A stretch of 21,791 nucleotides of DNA. It comes from a virus. The DNA lies in IMG/VR virus record IMGVR_UViG_3300005613_000459, positions 1 through 21,791 of that record; one strand, written 5' to 3'. The notes under the pieces were generated by a model. It saw nothing but the letters and a program-made list of their open reading frames with translations. It was not told the DNA's origin and made no database searches. Shown here piece after piece: positions 10,852 to 18,543 of the stretch; within the stretch, counting starts at the first letter, position 1, and each line of letters starts with the position of its first letter. The position numbers were made by a program, and so were the translations under genes.

Positions 10852-13073
10852 ACGACTATTTAGAATTTTTAGAAAGCAAAGCCAAGACCATTATCCATAG
10901 TGGTTTTGAGCCTAAAGAATTAAACCCGTTACTATTGCCGTTTCAAAGGCATATTGTAACCACAGCTTTAATAGCTGGTAAATTTGCAATATTTGCTGAT
11001 TGTGGATTGGGTAAAACCTTTATGCAGCTTGAGTGGGCATATCGGGTTGCCGAGTATACAAATAAAAAAGTATTGATACTTGCACCGTTAGCAGTAGTAA
11101 AGCAAACAAAGCAAGAAGCTGAAAAGTTTAATATTGGTATGTCGAATATTGATATTATCAATTACGAGCAACTTGATAATATTGATGTCAGTCAGTACGT
11201 TGGTATTGTTTTAGACGAAAGTAGCATACTTAAAAACTTTACAGGCAAAACCAAAAAGAAACTAATTGACGAGTTTAGCCAAACACCCTACAAGTTAGCT
11301 TGCACCGCAACACCAAGCCCAAACGACCTTAACGAAATTGGCAACCATAGCGAGTTTTTGGATGTACTTGATGCACAAGATATGAGGGCAAAGTGGTTCG
11401 TTAGGGACGAGGGCATGAATAATTACCGTCTAAAGCACCACGCTAAAGTTGATTTTTACGGCTGGATTAGTAGTTGGGCTATAATGATTACAAACCCAAA
11501 AGACTTAGGCTTTAATGATGTTGGTTATAATCTTCCGTCATTGAACTTCATTGAACATGAGATTAAAACGGGCAACAGGAATAACGGAATGTTATTCAAT
11601 CAGTCTAATGTATCTGCTACTGAGTTCAATAAGGAGTTGAGATTAACATTAGTACCTAGATTAGATAAAGTAGCTGAGATAGTCAATAACTCGAGTGATT
11701 TTTGGATAATTTGGGTTAATCAAAATGCCGAAGAGGACGCAATACTAAAGCTAGTTCCCGATGCCGTTTCCGTTAACGGTTCAGAGCCAGCTGAAACAAA
11801 AGCACAAAAGCTATTGGATTTTAAGAATGGCAAGTTTCGAGTATTGGTAACAAAGAAAAAGATAGCACAATACGGGTTGAACTTCCAACATTGCCATAAC
11901 CAAGTATTTGCCGCCCCCGACTTTAGTTTTGAAGGTTTATATCAAGCTATTCGAAGGTCGTATAGATACGGTCAAAAAAACAACGTAAATATTTACTTCA
12001 TAACCACTGACACAATGGAAAACGTAACCAAAGCAATTGAGAGAAAACAAGCTCAATTTTTAGAAATGCAAGCTGAAATGAACAAATTTATAAATGGCGA
12101 CAAATTTGGGCTATTGAATACCTATGACTTTAAGGAGGTAAAAACAGATAAGTTCCACCTAATGAAAGGAGATAGTTGCATTGAGATTGCTAGAATACCT
12201 GACAATTCAGTTGACTTAATTATATTTAGCCCCCCATTTAGTAGCTTATTTACCTATTCTAACTACATACATGATATGGGTAACAACGAAAGCCATGACG
12301 ACTTTTTTAAGCAATACTTGTTTTTGCTCAAAGACCTATACAGGATACTGAAGCCAGGACGGTTAATGTGTTGCCATACTAAAGACTTGGCAGTTTACAA
12401 AAATTCAAGCGGCTATACAGGACTGTATGACTTTACTGGAGCGCACCACCGGGTAGTCGAAGAATCTGGCTTTAAATACCACTCTAAAATTAACATTTGG
12501 ACTGACCCCGTACTTGAAATGCAGCGAACTAAAACACAAAGACTACTATACAAACAACTGCGCAAAGATAGTAGCTATACTGGCGTAGGTTTGCCCGAGT
12601 ACGTCACAGTATTTAGGAAGTGGGATGGCAATGAAGAAGATTGGAATCCTATAAACAATAAAAACGCTACTAACTTTCCTTTGGACACATGGCAATCTTG
12701 GGCAAGTCCAGTATGGCCAGTGCAAAAAGAAGACATTGAACACTTAGCCGAGGTAGAACAGCAATATACAACTCAATCGTGGATGGATATTAAACGAACT
12801 GACGTATTGAACAACCGTGAGGGCACTGCAATGGGTGATGAAAAGCACATCGCACCTCTTCAGCTATCTGTAATACGTAGATGCGTTCAAATGTGGAGCA
12901 ATCCAAATGAAGTTGTTTTTACTCCATTTTTAGGAATTGGAAGCGAAGTTTACGAATCTGTAAAGTTAGGTCGACGTGGTATTGGAATTGAATTAAAAGA
13001 TAGCTATTTCGATGTGGCAGTAAAGAATTGTACAGCTGCGGCAAGTACTTGTAACCAACTAACACTATTGTAA
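10848..13073 (+). CDS. SF2 helicase / DNA methyltransferase fusion protein
   Basis: A 741-residue protein with two enzymes in one chain. Residues 25-420 are a Snf2-like superfamily 2 helicase: LPFQRHIV (30-37), Walker A DCGLGKT (51-57), motif II DESS (123-126), motif III TATPS (153-157) and motif VI QAIRRSYRYGQ (366-376). Residues 440-741 are an amino-methyltransferase: motif IV SPPF (461-464) comes first and the AdoMet motif FTPFLGIGSE (691-700) last, an order that fits the beta class, as in N4-cytosine or N6-adenine enzymes. Such phage fusions may modify phage DNA against host restriction. No endonuclease motif is visible. Start overlaps the membrane peptide by 4 nt; stop overlaps the next ATG by 1 nt. 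Confidence 0.9.
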   Translation: MNDYLEFLESKAKTIIHSGFEPKELNPLLLPFQRHIVTTALIAGKFAIFADCGLGKTFMQLEWAYRVAEYTNKKVLILAPLAVVKQTKQEAEKFNIGMSNIDIINYEQLDNIDVSQYVGIVLDESSILKNFTGKTKKKLIDEFSQTPYKLACTATPSPNDLNEIGNHSEFLDVLDAQDMRAKWFVRDEGMNNYRLKHHAKVDFYGWISSWAIMITNPKDLGFNDVGYNLPSLNFIEHEIKTGNRNNGMLFNQSNVSATEFNKELRLTLVPRLDKVAEIVNNSSDFWIIWVNQNAEEDAILKLVPDAVSVNGSEPAETKAQKLLDFKNGKFRVLVTKKKIAQYGLNFQHCHNQVFAAPDFSFEGLYQAIRRSYRYGQKNNVNIYFITTDTMENVTKAIERKQAQFLEMQAEMNKFINGDKFGLLNTYDFKEVKTDKFHLMKGDSCIEIARIPDNSVDLIIFSPPFSSLFTYSNYIHDMGNNESHDDFFKQYLFLLKDLYRILKPGRLMCCHTKDLAVYKNSSGYTGLYDFTGAHHRVVEESGFKYHSKINIWTDPVLEMQRTKTQRLLYKQLRKDSSYTGVGLPEYVTVFRKWDGNEEDWNPINNKNATNFPLDTWQSWASPVWPVQKEDIEHLAEVEQQYTTQSWMDIKRTDVLNNREGTAMGDEKHIAPLQLSVIRRCVQMWSNPNEVVFTPFLGIGSEVYESVKLGRRGIGIELKDSYFDVAVKNCTAAASTCNQLTLL

Positions 13074-13324
13074 TGACAAACAAAGAACGAAACGAAAAGC
13101 AAAGGGCTTACCAACTGGCAAAGCGCAAACAACTAAGCGAAAAAGCAGCACGGCAACGAGCCAATTTAGCAGCCCTGCAAGACGCTAACAGGGCAAACGC
13201 TAGGGTAATACCCAACGGACACCCGTTAAGCCCGCAAATCGAAGATAAAACGGTATTGCCTAACAGAAAACCATTATACGGTACACCCGATTACATACCG
13301 CAAAGAAAAATCAATCATGGCTAG
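13073..13324 (+). CDS. small basic protein of unknown function (83 aa)
   Basis: MTNKERNEKQRAYQLAKRKQLSEK... begins with a very basic helix (1-42, Lys/Arg/Gln/Ala), then a short motif IPNGHPLSP (46-54) and a Pro-rich tail. The GHP motif recurs in the next protein as FPKGHPMNP. The basic helix suggests nucleic-acid binding. It overlaps the fusion gene by 1 nt and the next gene by 8 nt. Confidence 0.7.
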   Translation: MTNKERNEKQRAYQLAKRKQLSEKAARQRANLAALQDANRANARVIPNGHPLSPQIEDKTVLPNRKPLYGTPDYIPQRKINHG

Positions 13325-13676
13325 GAGATTAGGACAACAGGACGTACCATACGGGAGCGACTGCATCTGCAACGAATGCAACAAGACATTGCCTAAAACC
13401 CGTGAGCACTTTTACTTCAAGAAAAGCGGTGTATTGAATTGCTACACCTGCAAGCCGTGCTACTATAAGATTGAGAAAGCACGTATCGACAGGCGTAAGG
13501 AAAAGGCAAAAGCGATGCAACGGAACATAGAGGAGTTGCTCAAAGACAACCTATTGCAGAAGTCCAATACTCGGACGTTCCCGAAAGGACACCCGATGAA
13601 CCCGACACGGGAACAACGGCAGGCATTGATTGACAAAATAGAAAGCAGGAGGGTTTACAAGAATGAGCCAATGTGA
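13317..13676 (+). CDS. zinc-ribbon protein (119 aa)
   Basis: MARRLGQQDVPYGSDCICNECNKTLP... carries a four-cysteine zinc ribbon: Cys18/Cys21 (with Cys16 nearby) and Cys45/Cys48 (with Cys42 nearby), of the kind that often precedes HNH domains, but no HNH follows. A basic helix (49-80) comes next, then PKGHPMNPTREQRQALIDKIE (88-109), which shares PxGHPxxP with the preceding protein. Probably a DNA- or RNA-binding accessory protein; its position suggests a link with the methyltransferase fusion, but nothing proves it. Confidence 0.7.
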   Translation: MARRLGQQDVPYGSDCICNECNKTLPKTREHFYFKKSGVLNCYTCKPCYYKIEKARIDRRKEKAKAMQRNIEELLKDNLLQKSNTRTFPKGHPMNPTREQRQALIDKIESRRVYKNEPM

Positions 13677-14169
13677 AATAGACAACTTCATGCGATTGCA
13701 AAAGAACGCAATTGGGAAAAGAGCCTATCCCTACAATGACCGCTACTATTTAAGTAACAGGGGACACGTTTACGACAGGCAAGATAAGAAATGGCTAACG
13801 CCAATAATGCGTAAAGGCGGCTTTTGTATGAGGTTGAAAGATGAAGATGATAAGAGCTACTACATAAGCTTATTAACTATGGTAGCCGAAACATTTTTAG
13901 CGGAAGGGAAACGGGTTACAGCGGTCAAAACAAAAGACGGCAATAAGCTAAATACCCATATTAGCAACTTGATAGTTAAGACCGTAGAAAAAGACGAAAA
14001 CGATTACTTGATGGAATACGCTTCATCACAGCGCAATCATTACTACAACAAGCCAGACTTAACCGAAAAGGAAATAGAGTTTAATCTCGAGCAAAGACTA
14101 AAAGGTTGTACCAACCCGAAATTTTTTCGCTGGCTATGCGCTGGCACTAACCAAAACTTTATAACATGA
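13663..14169 (+). CDS. NUMOD4/HNH-related protein lacking the HNH catalytic residues
   Basis: A 168-residue protein. The N-terminal part has a NUMOD4-like DNA-recognition pattern: YYLSNRGHVYD (28-38), KKWLTPIMRKGGFCMRL and a LLTMVAETFL helix (70-79). In phage homing endonucleases this is followed by an HNH motif of the type NHidgnk.N....NLE. Here it reads VKTKDGNKLNTHISNLIVKT (88-107): the framework (DGNKLN, NL) is kept, but the catalytic His pair is missing. It is likely a former homing endonuclease kept as a DNA-binding protein. The C-terminal 50 residues are of unknown type. Overlaps both neighbours. Confidence 0.65.
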   Translation: MSQCEIDNFMRLQKNAIGKRAYPYNDRYYLSNRGHVYDRQDKKWLTPIMRKGGFCMRLKDEDDKSYYISLLTMVAETFLAEGKRVTAVKTKDGNKLNTHISNLIVKTVEKDENDYLMEYASSQRNHYYNKPDLTEKEIEFNLEQRLKGCTNPKFFRWLCAGTNQNFIT

Positions 14170-14444
14170 ACTTCCAAGAGTACAACGAGCAACACCCCAC
14201 CGTTTACCCTCAATTTCTAAAAATAGCCCTAGAAATGCACGCTAAGGGCTTTAAACGCTATTCCGCTAAGGCAATACTGGAAGTGGTAAGATACTTCACC
14301 AGCGTTGCTGAAAATGGCGGTAAATTTAAAATCAATAACAACACCACTCCTATGTTCGCAAGACAGGCGATGCAGGATTACCCCGAACTGGACGGGTTTT
14401 TTGAACTTAGGAGAAGTAAATTCGATAACCGTATAAACGATTGA
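14166..14444 (+). CDS. conserved small phage protein of unknown function (92 aa)
   Basis: MNFQEYNEQHPTVYPQFLKIAL...KRYSAKAILEVVRYFTSV...FKINNNTTPMFARQAMQDYPELDGFFELR. I recognise the pattern (F-x-x-Y at the start, YSAKAI-E--R, KINN, a Tyr/Phe-Ala-Arg step, P--GFFE-R) from many phages, where it is annotated only as hypothetical. It looks like a winged-helix-sized all-helical domain. The start overlaps the preceding stop by 4 nt and the next gene begins 3 nt after its stop. Confidence 0.75.
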   Translation: MNFQEYNEQHPTVYPQFLKIALEMHAKGFKRYSAKAILEVVRYFTSVAENGGKFKINNNTTPMFARQAMQDYPELDGFFELRRSKFDNRIND

Positions 14445-14447
14445 GTT

Positions 14448-14696
14448 ATGAAACCAATACCATTATTGTTTTCTTTACTGGCAATGATAAGTTTTTCCGC
14501 AGCTATTGGAATGGCAATCGAGCGTGAGATTAACCCATGCACTTGCCCCGAAACATTGCCCAAACAAGTAACGGATATGTTCACTATCAAAGGCGACACG
14601 CTGGTAATTAAACAGGGCGTGGACTTTGTGATTAGTACCCGTGCGGTAAATGTTGACACCGCTGGCATTTTGCACCGTAAAAATTTTGCAAAGTGA
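14448..14696 (+). CDS. small membrane-anchored or exported protein (82 aa)
   Basis: MKPIPLLFSLLAMISFSAAIGMAIERE...: an N-terminal hydrophobic segment (4-24) that is either a signal anchor or a signal peptide, followed by a periplasmic-type domain with Cys31 and Cys33 (NPCTCPE) and a beta-like region (MFTIKGDTLVIKQGVDFVIST). No lipobox is seen. Function unknown. Its last codons overlap the candidate -33 region of the following promoter (TTTTG, 14684-14688). Confidence 0.7.
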   Translation: MKPIPLLFSLLAMISFSAAIGMAIEREINPCTCPETLPKQVTDMFTIKGDTLVIKQGVDFVISTRAVNVDTAGILHRKNFAK

Positions 14697-14715
14697 AAAG
14701 TAATTTGTAACTTAG
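14684..14715 (+). promoter_or_regulatory. promoter of structured leader 1
   Basis: TTTTG (14684-14688), 19 nt, then TAACTTAG (14708-14715). The octamer and its flanks (AATTTGTAACTTAG) are identical to those before leader 2 (15612-15625), and TAACTTAG also stands at the -7 position of promoter copy 2. TTTTG at this distance is close to the usual Bacteroidota -33 element. Confidence 0.65.
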
Positions 14716-14854
14716 TGCCACGATAATAAACTAAGGTTGCTGAATCGCAAAAACAGAACCGTAGTATCACAAATTAACTTATAGCCCTTTTGTTGCCGTA
14801 GCCTATTGCGATTAGGTGAAAGCGCAAAAGGGCTTCTTGTTTTATGGAAAATGA
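14716..14854 (+). promoter_or_regulatory. structured leader RNA, copy 1 (kissing-hairpin element)
   Basis: Hairpin A: GATA-CTA-GGTT-CTG (14722-14742, with small internal loops and a bulged G) pairs with CAG-AACC-TAG-TATC, presenting the 11-nt loop AATCGCAAAAA (14743-14753). Hairpin B: perfect 10-bp AGCCCTTTTG (14783-14792) / CAAAAGGGCT (14825-14834), then an inner CCTA/TAGG stem (14802-14805/14813-14816) with loop TTGCGAT (14806-14812). That loop is complementary to ATCGCAA in loop A (7 bp). Hairpin B is followed by a T-rich stretch leading into the ATG at 14844, so it could act as an attenuator or gate translation. ATGGAAAATGA at the gene start is also shared with copy 2. Confidence 0.75.
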
Positions 14855-15404
14855 CAATATAAAGCACTTTGTGCTTAACGAGCATAGCAAATATTTTTGC
14901 AATTCATATGGTTGCTGCAAAGTTCATTTCCCTACGGTTATCCAAGGTACTTTTATTCTTGTTAGTTATAATCAGTGCTTAAATACACCTTCGGAAATAG
15001 AATGGAGATTGCAATTAATAAGAGCGGCAATAAAAAACTCTAACATAGCGGCAGTATCAACCGAAAATGCCGTTAAAATTAAAAAGTTAAATAAAGAATG
15101 GTTTAAAGGTATGATGCATAAAGAATACGTTTACGAACATCATTTTTTATACCATAATAACTTTCATGGCGATATGTCCATATCAACAAAGTATAAGTTC
15201 ATAGACTATATTTTTTCCCGTGAAAAGTTATTGAATAGCATGACAAAAGCAATTCGATACATTAGGGAAAATGAATTGCCGAATTATCTTATTGAGGAAA
15301 TACAGGATTTAGCAGAAGCTAATTTGCCGCCAAAAATAAACGATTCAGTAATAGTAACGAGTATAGATGATTTTATTAATGAAATAAACCAATTAACAAA
15401 ATGA
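14844..15404 (+). CDS. protein of unknown function under structured leader 1 (186 aa)
   Basis: MENDNIKHFVLNEHSKYFCNSYGCCKVHF... The N-terminal part is rich in Cys, His and Tyr (Cys19, Cys24, Cys25, His28) and might bind a metal. The middle (85-135) is rich in aromatic residues and His (EYVYEHHFLYHNNFHGD), and the C-terminal part is helical and acidic. I recognise no family. Its leader and first 11 nt match those of the replication gene at 15746, so it is probably controlled with it and may act in replication. It overlaps the next gene by 4 nt. Codons are more AT-rich than in its neighbours. Confidence 0.75.
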   Translation: MENDNIKHFVLNEHSKYFCNSYGCCKVHFPTVIQGTFILVSYNQCLNTPSEIEWRLQLIRAAIKNSNIAAVSTENAVKIKKLNKEWFKGMMHKEYVYEHHFLYHNNFHGDMSISTKYKFIDYIFSREKLLNSMTKAIRYIRENELPNYLIEEIQDLAEANLPPKINDSVIVTSIDDFINEINQLTK

Positions 15405-15613
15405 AAAGCACAAAAGACGTAACAACGAAAGAATTATTGCGCCACACGTTTGACACAATGATGTTGCTAAAATCAAAAGCAATTGATGTAGATGAAGCAA
15501 AGGCACAGGCAAACTTGCTTAAACAGGCAAACAACCTATTCAAGTATGAACTGGATAGGGCTTGCGCTATTCAAAAATTTGAAAACCTAGAAATTAGGAA
15601 TATTGAAGATTAA
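15401..15613 (+). CDS. small helical phage protein (70 aa)
   Basis: MKSTKDVTTKELLRHTFDTMMLLKSKAIDVDEAKAQANLLKQANNLFKYELDRACAIQKFE... is one or two long helices. The pattern KELL-HTFDTM-LL--K-ID---AKAQANLLKQANNL-KYELDRA--I-KFE is familiar from small proteins of other phages and prophages in this phylum, always without assigned function. It is coupled to the preceding gene (ATGA) and lies just upstream of the second structured leader. Confidence 0.75.
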   Translation: MKSTKDVTTKELLRHTFDTMMLLKSKAIDVDEAKAQANLLKQANNLFKYELDRACAIQKFENLEIRNIED

Positions 15614-15617
15614 TTTG

Positions 15618-15625
15618 TAACTTAG
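15618..15625 (+). promoter_or_regulatory. promoter octamer of structured leader 2
   Basis: TAACTTAG within AATTTGTAACTTAG, identical to the promoter flank of leader 1. No TTG lies at the -33 distance here, so recognition may depend on the octamer and the ATTTG just before it. Confidence 0.6.
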
Positions 15626-15756
15626 CGGAACGATAATACAGTTGGCGAGTCCGAAAAACGCTATTGTATTTTAAAAGACATCTTATAACCCCTTTGTTAC
15701 CGTAGGCTATTCGGACTAGCTGAAAGTACAAGGGGGTTTCTTTTTATGGAAAATGA
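15626..15756 (+). promoter_or_regulatory. structured leader RNA, copy 2 (kissing-hairpin element)
   Basis: Same fold as copy 1 with changed sequence. Hairpin A: AATACA and TGGCG (15634-15647) pair with CGCTA and TGTATT (15659-15670), loop AGTCCGAAAAA (15648-15658). Hairpin B: ACCCCTTTGT (15688-15697) / ACAAGGGGGT (15728-15737), with one G-U pair, inner GCTA/TAGC (15706-15709/15717-15720), loop TTCGGAC (15710-15716), complementary to GTCCGAA in loop A. Every changed base in the inner stem and in the loop-loop helix is compensated relative to copy 1. ACGATAATA, CCGTAG, TGAAAG and TTCTT...ATGGAAAATGA are conserved. Confidence 0.75.
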
Positions 15757-16528
15757 AGGCAACTATTATGCTATATTGACCGCAACGGTTAGGCATGATA
15801 AACGGTTAAGTAGCGATGAAAAATTACTTTATGCTGAAATTACGGCACTATCAAATAAATATGGCTTTTGTTGGTCATCTAACGACTATCTATCAAAGAT
15901 ATTTGATTGTACGGTTCAAAGTATTAGCCGCTGGATAACTAACCTGGAAGCTTACGGATATGTAAAGCGTGAAATAGACAAAGCGGCTGGCAATAAACGT
16001 AAATTATACCCTTTAGTTACTTACCTACCCTCACAATCCTCAAAGCAAGACCTATTAACTGACCAAGCAATACCTATTAACACACAAGTTAATACCCCTA
16101 TTAATCCTACGGTTAAGTATAATACTATAATAGATAATACTATAAAAGAAAGAGAGAGCACTCGAACAATTTTTGAAAAGCCGATATACGAAAGACAATG
16201 GGAAATACCATTTGCTACCGACTTTAAAACAAAACTGGAAAGCACACAAGACGGCAAAATAGCACTAACCAAGATATCCAAACTTTGGGAAACTTGGATA
16301 GTGGTACGCTACAAAGCACATAACCGCAAATTCAATTCCGACATCAGCGAAGCGCAAGCATTGAGTAATTTTTTAAGACAATGCAAAACTACTAACCATG
16401 CCATTGCTAGCCTAAAGAAAATGATAGCAGGTGAGCACCTTAATCCCTTTGCGGTGGATTTTGAAACCACAACCGAAAAGAAACCAAAATTGAACCACTA
16501 CGGATTTGACGTAAGCAGATTAGGATAA
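15746..16528 (+). CDS. helix-turn-helix phage replication protein
   Basis: A 260-residue protein. Residues 1-85 form a winged helix-turn-helix of the HTH_36 type found in phage and plasmid replication initiators: YAILTATVRHDKRLSSDEKLLYAEITALSNKYGFCWSSNDYLSKIFDCTVQSISRWITNLEAYGYVKRE. A Thr/Asn-rich linker (95-130) follows, then a helical C-terminal domain (140-260) with two conserved-looking Trp (WETWIVVRYK). The primase-helicase starts 2 nt after its stop, so it likely binds the origin and/or loads the helicase. The start lies 8 nt after hairpin B of leader 2, so its synthesis should respond to that RNA. Confidence 0.8.
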   Translation: MENEGNYYAILTATVRHDKRLSSDEKLLYAEITALSNKYGFCWSSNDYLSKIFDCTVQSISRWITNLEAYGYVKREIDKAAGNKRKLYPLVTYLPSQSSKQDLLTDQAIPINTQVNTPINPTVKYNTIIDNTIKERESTRTIFEKPIYERQWEIPFATDFKTKLESTQDGKIALTKISKLWETWIVVRYKAHNRKFNSDISEAQALSNFLRQCKTTNHAIASLKKMIAGEHLNPFAVDFETTTEKKPKLNHYGFDVSRLG

Positions 16529-16530
16529 CT

Positions 16531-18288
16531 ATGGAATGGAAAGATATAAAGCTAGGCAACCGCACCACAGGCACTATACAAACAACTTGCCCTGAATGCA
16601 GCCACACCCGTAAGAAAAAGACGGATAAGTGTTTGAGCGTGGATTTGGACAGGGCTTTGTACAAGTGCCATCATTGCGGTGCTAGTGGAAGCAAACACAA
16701 GTTCCAGCCCAAAGAGGTGGTAGTGGTGAATATGCCAAAACTTAACACTACCGACCTTAGCGAAAAGATGTTTGCTTACTTCCAAAGCCGCCACATATCC
16801 ACAACCACAATCAAGCGCAACAAGATAACCGAGGGTATGAGGTACATACCAGCGGAAAACAAAGAAATGAATTGCATTTGGTTCAACTACTTCAAGAGTG
16901 GTCAACACGTCAACACTAAATTCAGAACCGCCAAAAAACAATTTACACAAATAAAGGGCGCACCCAAGCACTTCTACAAGATAGATGACGTAAAGGACAC
17001 GGCTATTATTTGCGAGGGCGAATGGGACGCACTTAGTTGGGAGGAAGCAGGGTTCAATTACGGCATATCCGTACCCGATGGAGCGTTACCGCCAAACGCT
17101 GAATACTCGGACACCAAGTTTGAGTACATCGATAACGACATCGACATACTTTTGGGGGTTAAGGAAATTTATTTGAGCATCGACAACGACCCAGCAGGGC
17201 AACATTTACAAAAAGAACTTAGCCGCAGGGTAGGACGTGAAAAGTGTTTTATAATCGATTTGGGCGAGTTTAAGGACGCTAACGAGGTACTGACCACACT
17301 AGGTAAGGTAGACGGGATTGAACACCTTAGAAACGCAATAATAAACGCCAAGCCTTACCCTATCGAAGGAGCGCAAACGGTCAACAACTTCAAAGACCAG
17401 CTACTTGACATTTACCATAACGGTTTCGACAGCGGCAACGGGGTTAATTTCCCTACGCTCGATAAATTCATTAGATGGGTGCCGATGTTGTACATGGTTA
17501 CTGGTGTACCCTCACATGGCAAGTCCACGTTTCTCGACCAGATAGTATGCAGGCTAATGGAATACAGCAGCTGGAAGTTTGCCGTGTATTCACCCGAGCA
17601 CCCACCACAGCTACATTTGCAAAGGTTAGCCCGTATGCTGAACAATAAAGCGTTTTTCGGTCATAACAGGATGAGCGAAAAAGAACTACTTGACACGGTG
17701 GCATGGCTTAACGAGCGTATATTTTTTATCATGCCCGACAATGACGACTTCGGACTAGAGAACATATTGGACATAGGAAAGCAGTTAGTAGTTCAAAAGG
17801 GCGTTAACTGTTTGATAATCGACCCTTGGAACACGGTAGACCATCAGATACCAAACGGCATGAATGGAAACCAATACATCAGCAAAGCACTGACAAAAAT
17901 AAAGCTATTCAATACCAAACTGGATTGTGCCGTGTTTTTGGTGGCGCACCCTACCAAGATGCTAAAGAACGAGGACGGGACGTATAAAGTGCCAACGGGT
18001 TACAACGTATCGGATAGTGCACACTTTTACAACAAAGCCGACATGGGTATAACCGTATACCGTAACTTTGACACGGGTATTGTTGACGTGCATATTTGGA
18101 AGGTAAAGTTCGAGGGTATACTAGGGCAACAAGGCGTAGTGAACTTTACCCATGACAAAGAAACTGCCACATACAAAGAGGTAAACGAATTTCAACAAAT
18201 AGAACCTATTGCCACACCAAAAATAAAGCGACCTAATGAAGACGACTTTGACCCATTTGAAGATATTACCAATGACGTTCCCATTTGA
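16531..18288 (+). CDS. bifunctional primase-helicase, T7 gp4 type
   Basis: A 585-residue replication enzyme. Zinc-binding primase domain: CPEC (Cys20, Cys23) and CHHC (Cys46, Cys49). TOPRIM primase: ICEGEWDALSW (160-170, Glu162) and SIDNDPAG (216-223, Asp218, Asp220). DnaB-type helicase: Walker A GVPSHGKST (325-333, Lys331), acidic PEH in the next strand, Walker B CLIIDPWN (427-434, Asp431) and a VAHPTK sensor (471-476). It should unwind DNA 5' to 3' and make RNA primers at the fork. Size and order match T7 gp4. It follows the replication HTH gene by 2 nt and overlaps the next small gene by 17 nt. Confidence 0.95.
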   Translation: MEWKDIKLGNRTTGTIQTTCPECSHTRKKKTDKCLSVDLDRALYKCHHCGASGSKHKFQPKEVVVVNMPKLNTTDLSEKMFAYFQSRHISTTTIKRNKITEGMRYIPAENKEMNCIWFNYFKSGQHVNTKFRTAKKQFTQIKGAPKHFYKIDDVKDTAIICEGEWDALSWEEAGFNYGISVPDGALPPNAEYSDTKFEYIDNDIDILLGVKEIYLSIDNDPAGQHLQKELSRRVGREKCFIIDLGEFKDANEVLTTLGKVDGIEHLRNAIINAKPYPIEGAQTVNNFKDQLLDIYHNGFDSGNGVNFPTLDKFIRWVPMLYMVTGVPSHGKSTFLDQIVCRLMEYSSWKFAVYSPEHPPQLHLQRLARMLNNKAFFGHNRMSEKELLDTVAWLNERIFFIMPDNDDFGLENILDIGKQLVVQKGVNCLIIDPWNTVDHQIPNGMNGNQYISKALTKIKLFNTKLDCAVFLVAHPTKMLKNEDGTYKVPTGYNVSDSAHFYNKADMGITVYRNFDTGIVDVHIWKVKFEGILGQQGVVNFTHDKETATYKEVNEFQQIEPIATPKIKRPNEDDFDPFEDITNDVPI

Positions 18289-18460
18289 TTATTGGTTGGA
18301 TAAATTACCCGTGTCGATGCACGAGGACATTTATAACGCCCGTACCGATGTGAAGGAATTTGAAAGCCTAACCGATTTTATTTTGTTTGGGTTTTATTGG
18401 AGCAAAACCGTTGGTGGCGTTAAGTTTTGGAACGATGTAGTAATTAATTGCAGCAATTAA
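18272..18460 (+). CDS. small protein of unknown function (62 aa)
   Basis: MTFPFDYWLDKLPVSMHEDIY... is acidic and rich in aromatic residues (FGFYWSK, VKFWND). No family recognised. It starts at ATG 18272, inside the last 17 nt of the primase-helicase gene, so it is probably translated by coupling. The longer reading from 18236 adds 12 residues that overlap the helicase further and look unrelated. The last codons form a small palindrome (TTAATTG/CAATTAA, 18444-18460). Confidence 0.65.
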   Translation: MTFPFDYWLDKLPVSMHEDIYNARTDVKEFESLTDFILFGFYWSKTVGGVKFWNDVVINCSN

Positions 18461-18476
18461 ATAAAAAAAGTTGCCT

Positions 18477-18513
18477 AAAAATATACAAGGTATTGAAACA
18501 AGTATTATCTTTG
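18477..18513 (+). promoter_or_regulatory. phage-type promoter, copy 6
   Basis: Box AAAAATATACAAGGTA (18477-18492), 13 nt, TATCTTTG (18506-18513). The downstream leader through ATGACAACT is identical to that of copy 1. Confidence 0.85.
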
Positions 18514-18543
18514 TTGTATCACTAACAATTAAAACTAAACACA

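Noticed and set aside
14783-14843. Hairpin B read as a simple terminator of the upstream gene.
   Set aside because: It lies after the promoter, directly before an ATG, is interrupted by an inner stem, and its loop pairs with an upstream loop; regulation of the downstream gene fits better.
18444-18460. Palindrome TTAATTG/CAATTAA as a terminator.
   Set aside because: On the + strand it is followed by A, not T; it could only act on the other strand, where no gene is seen.
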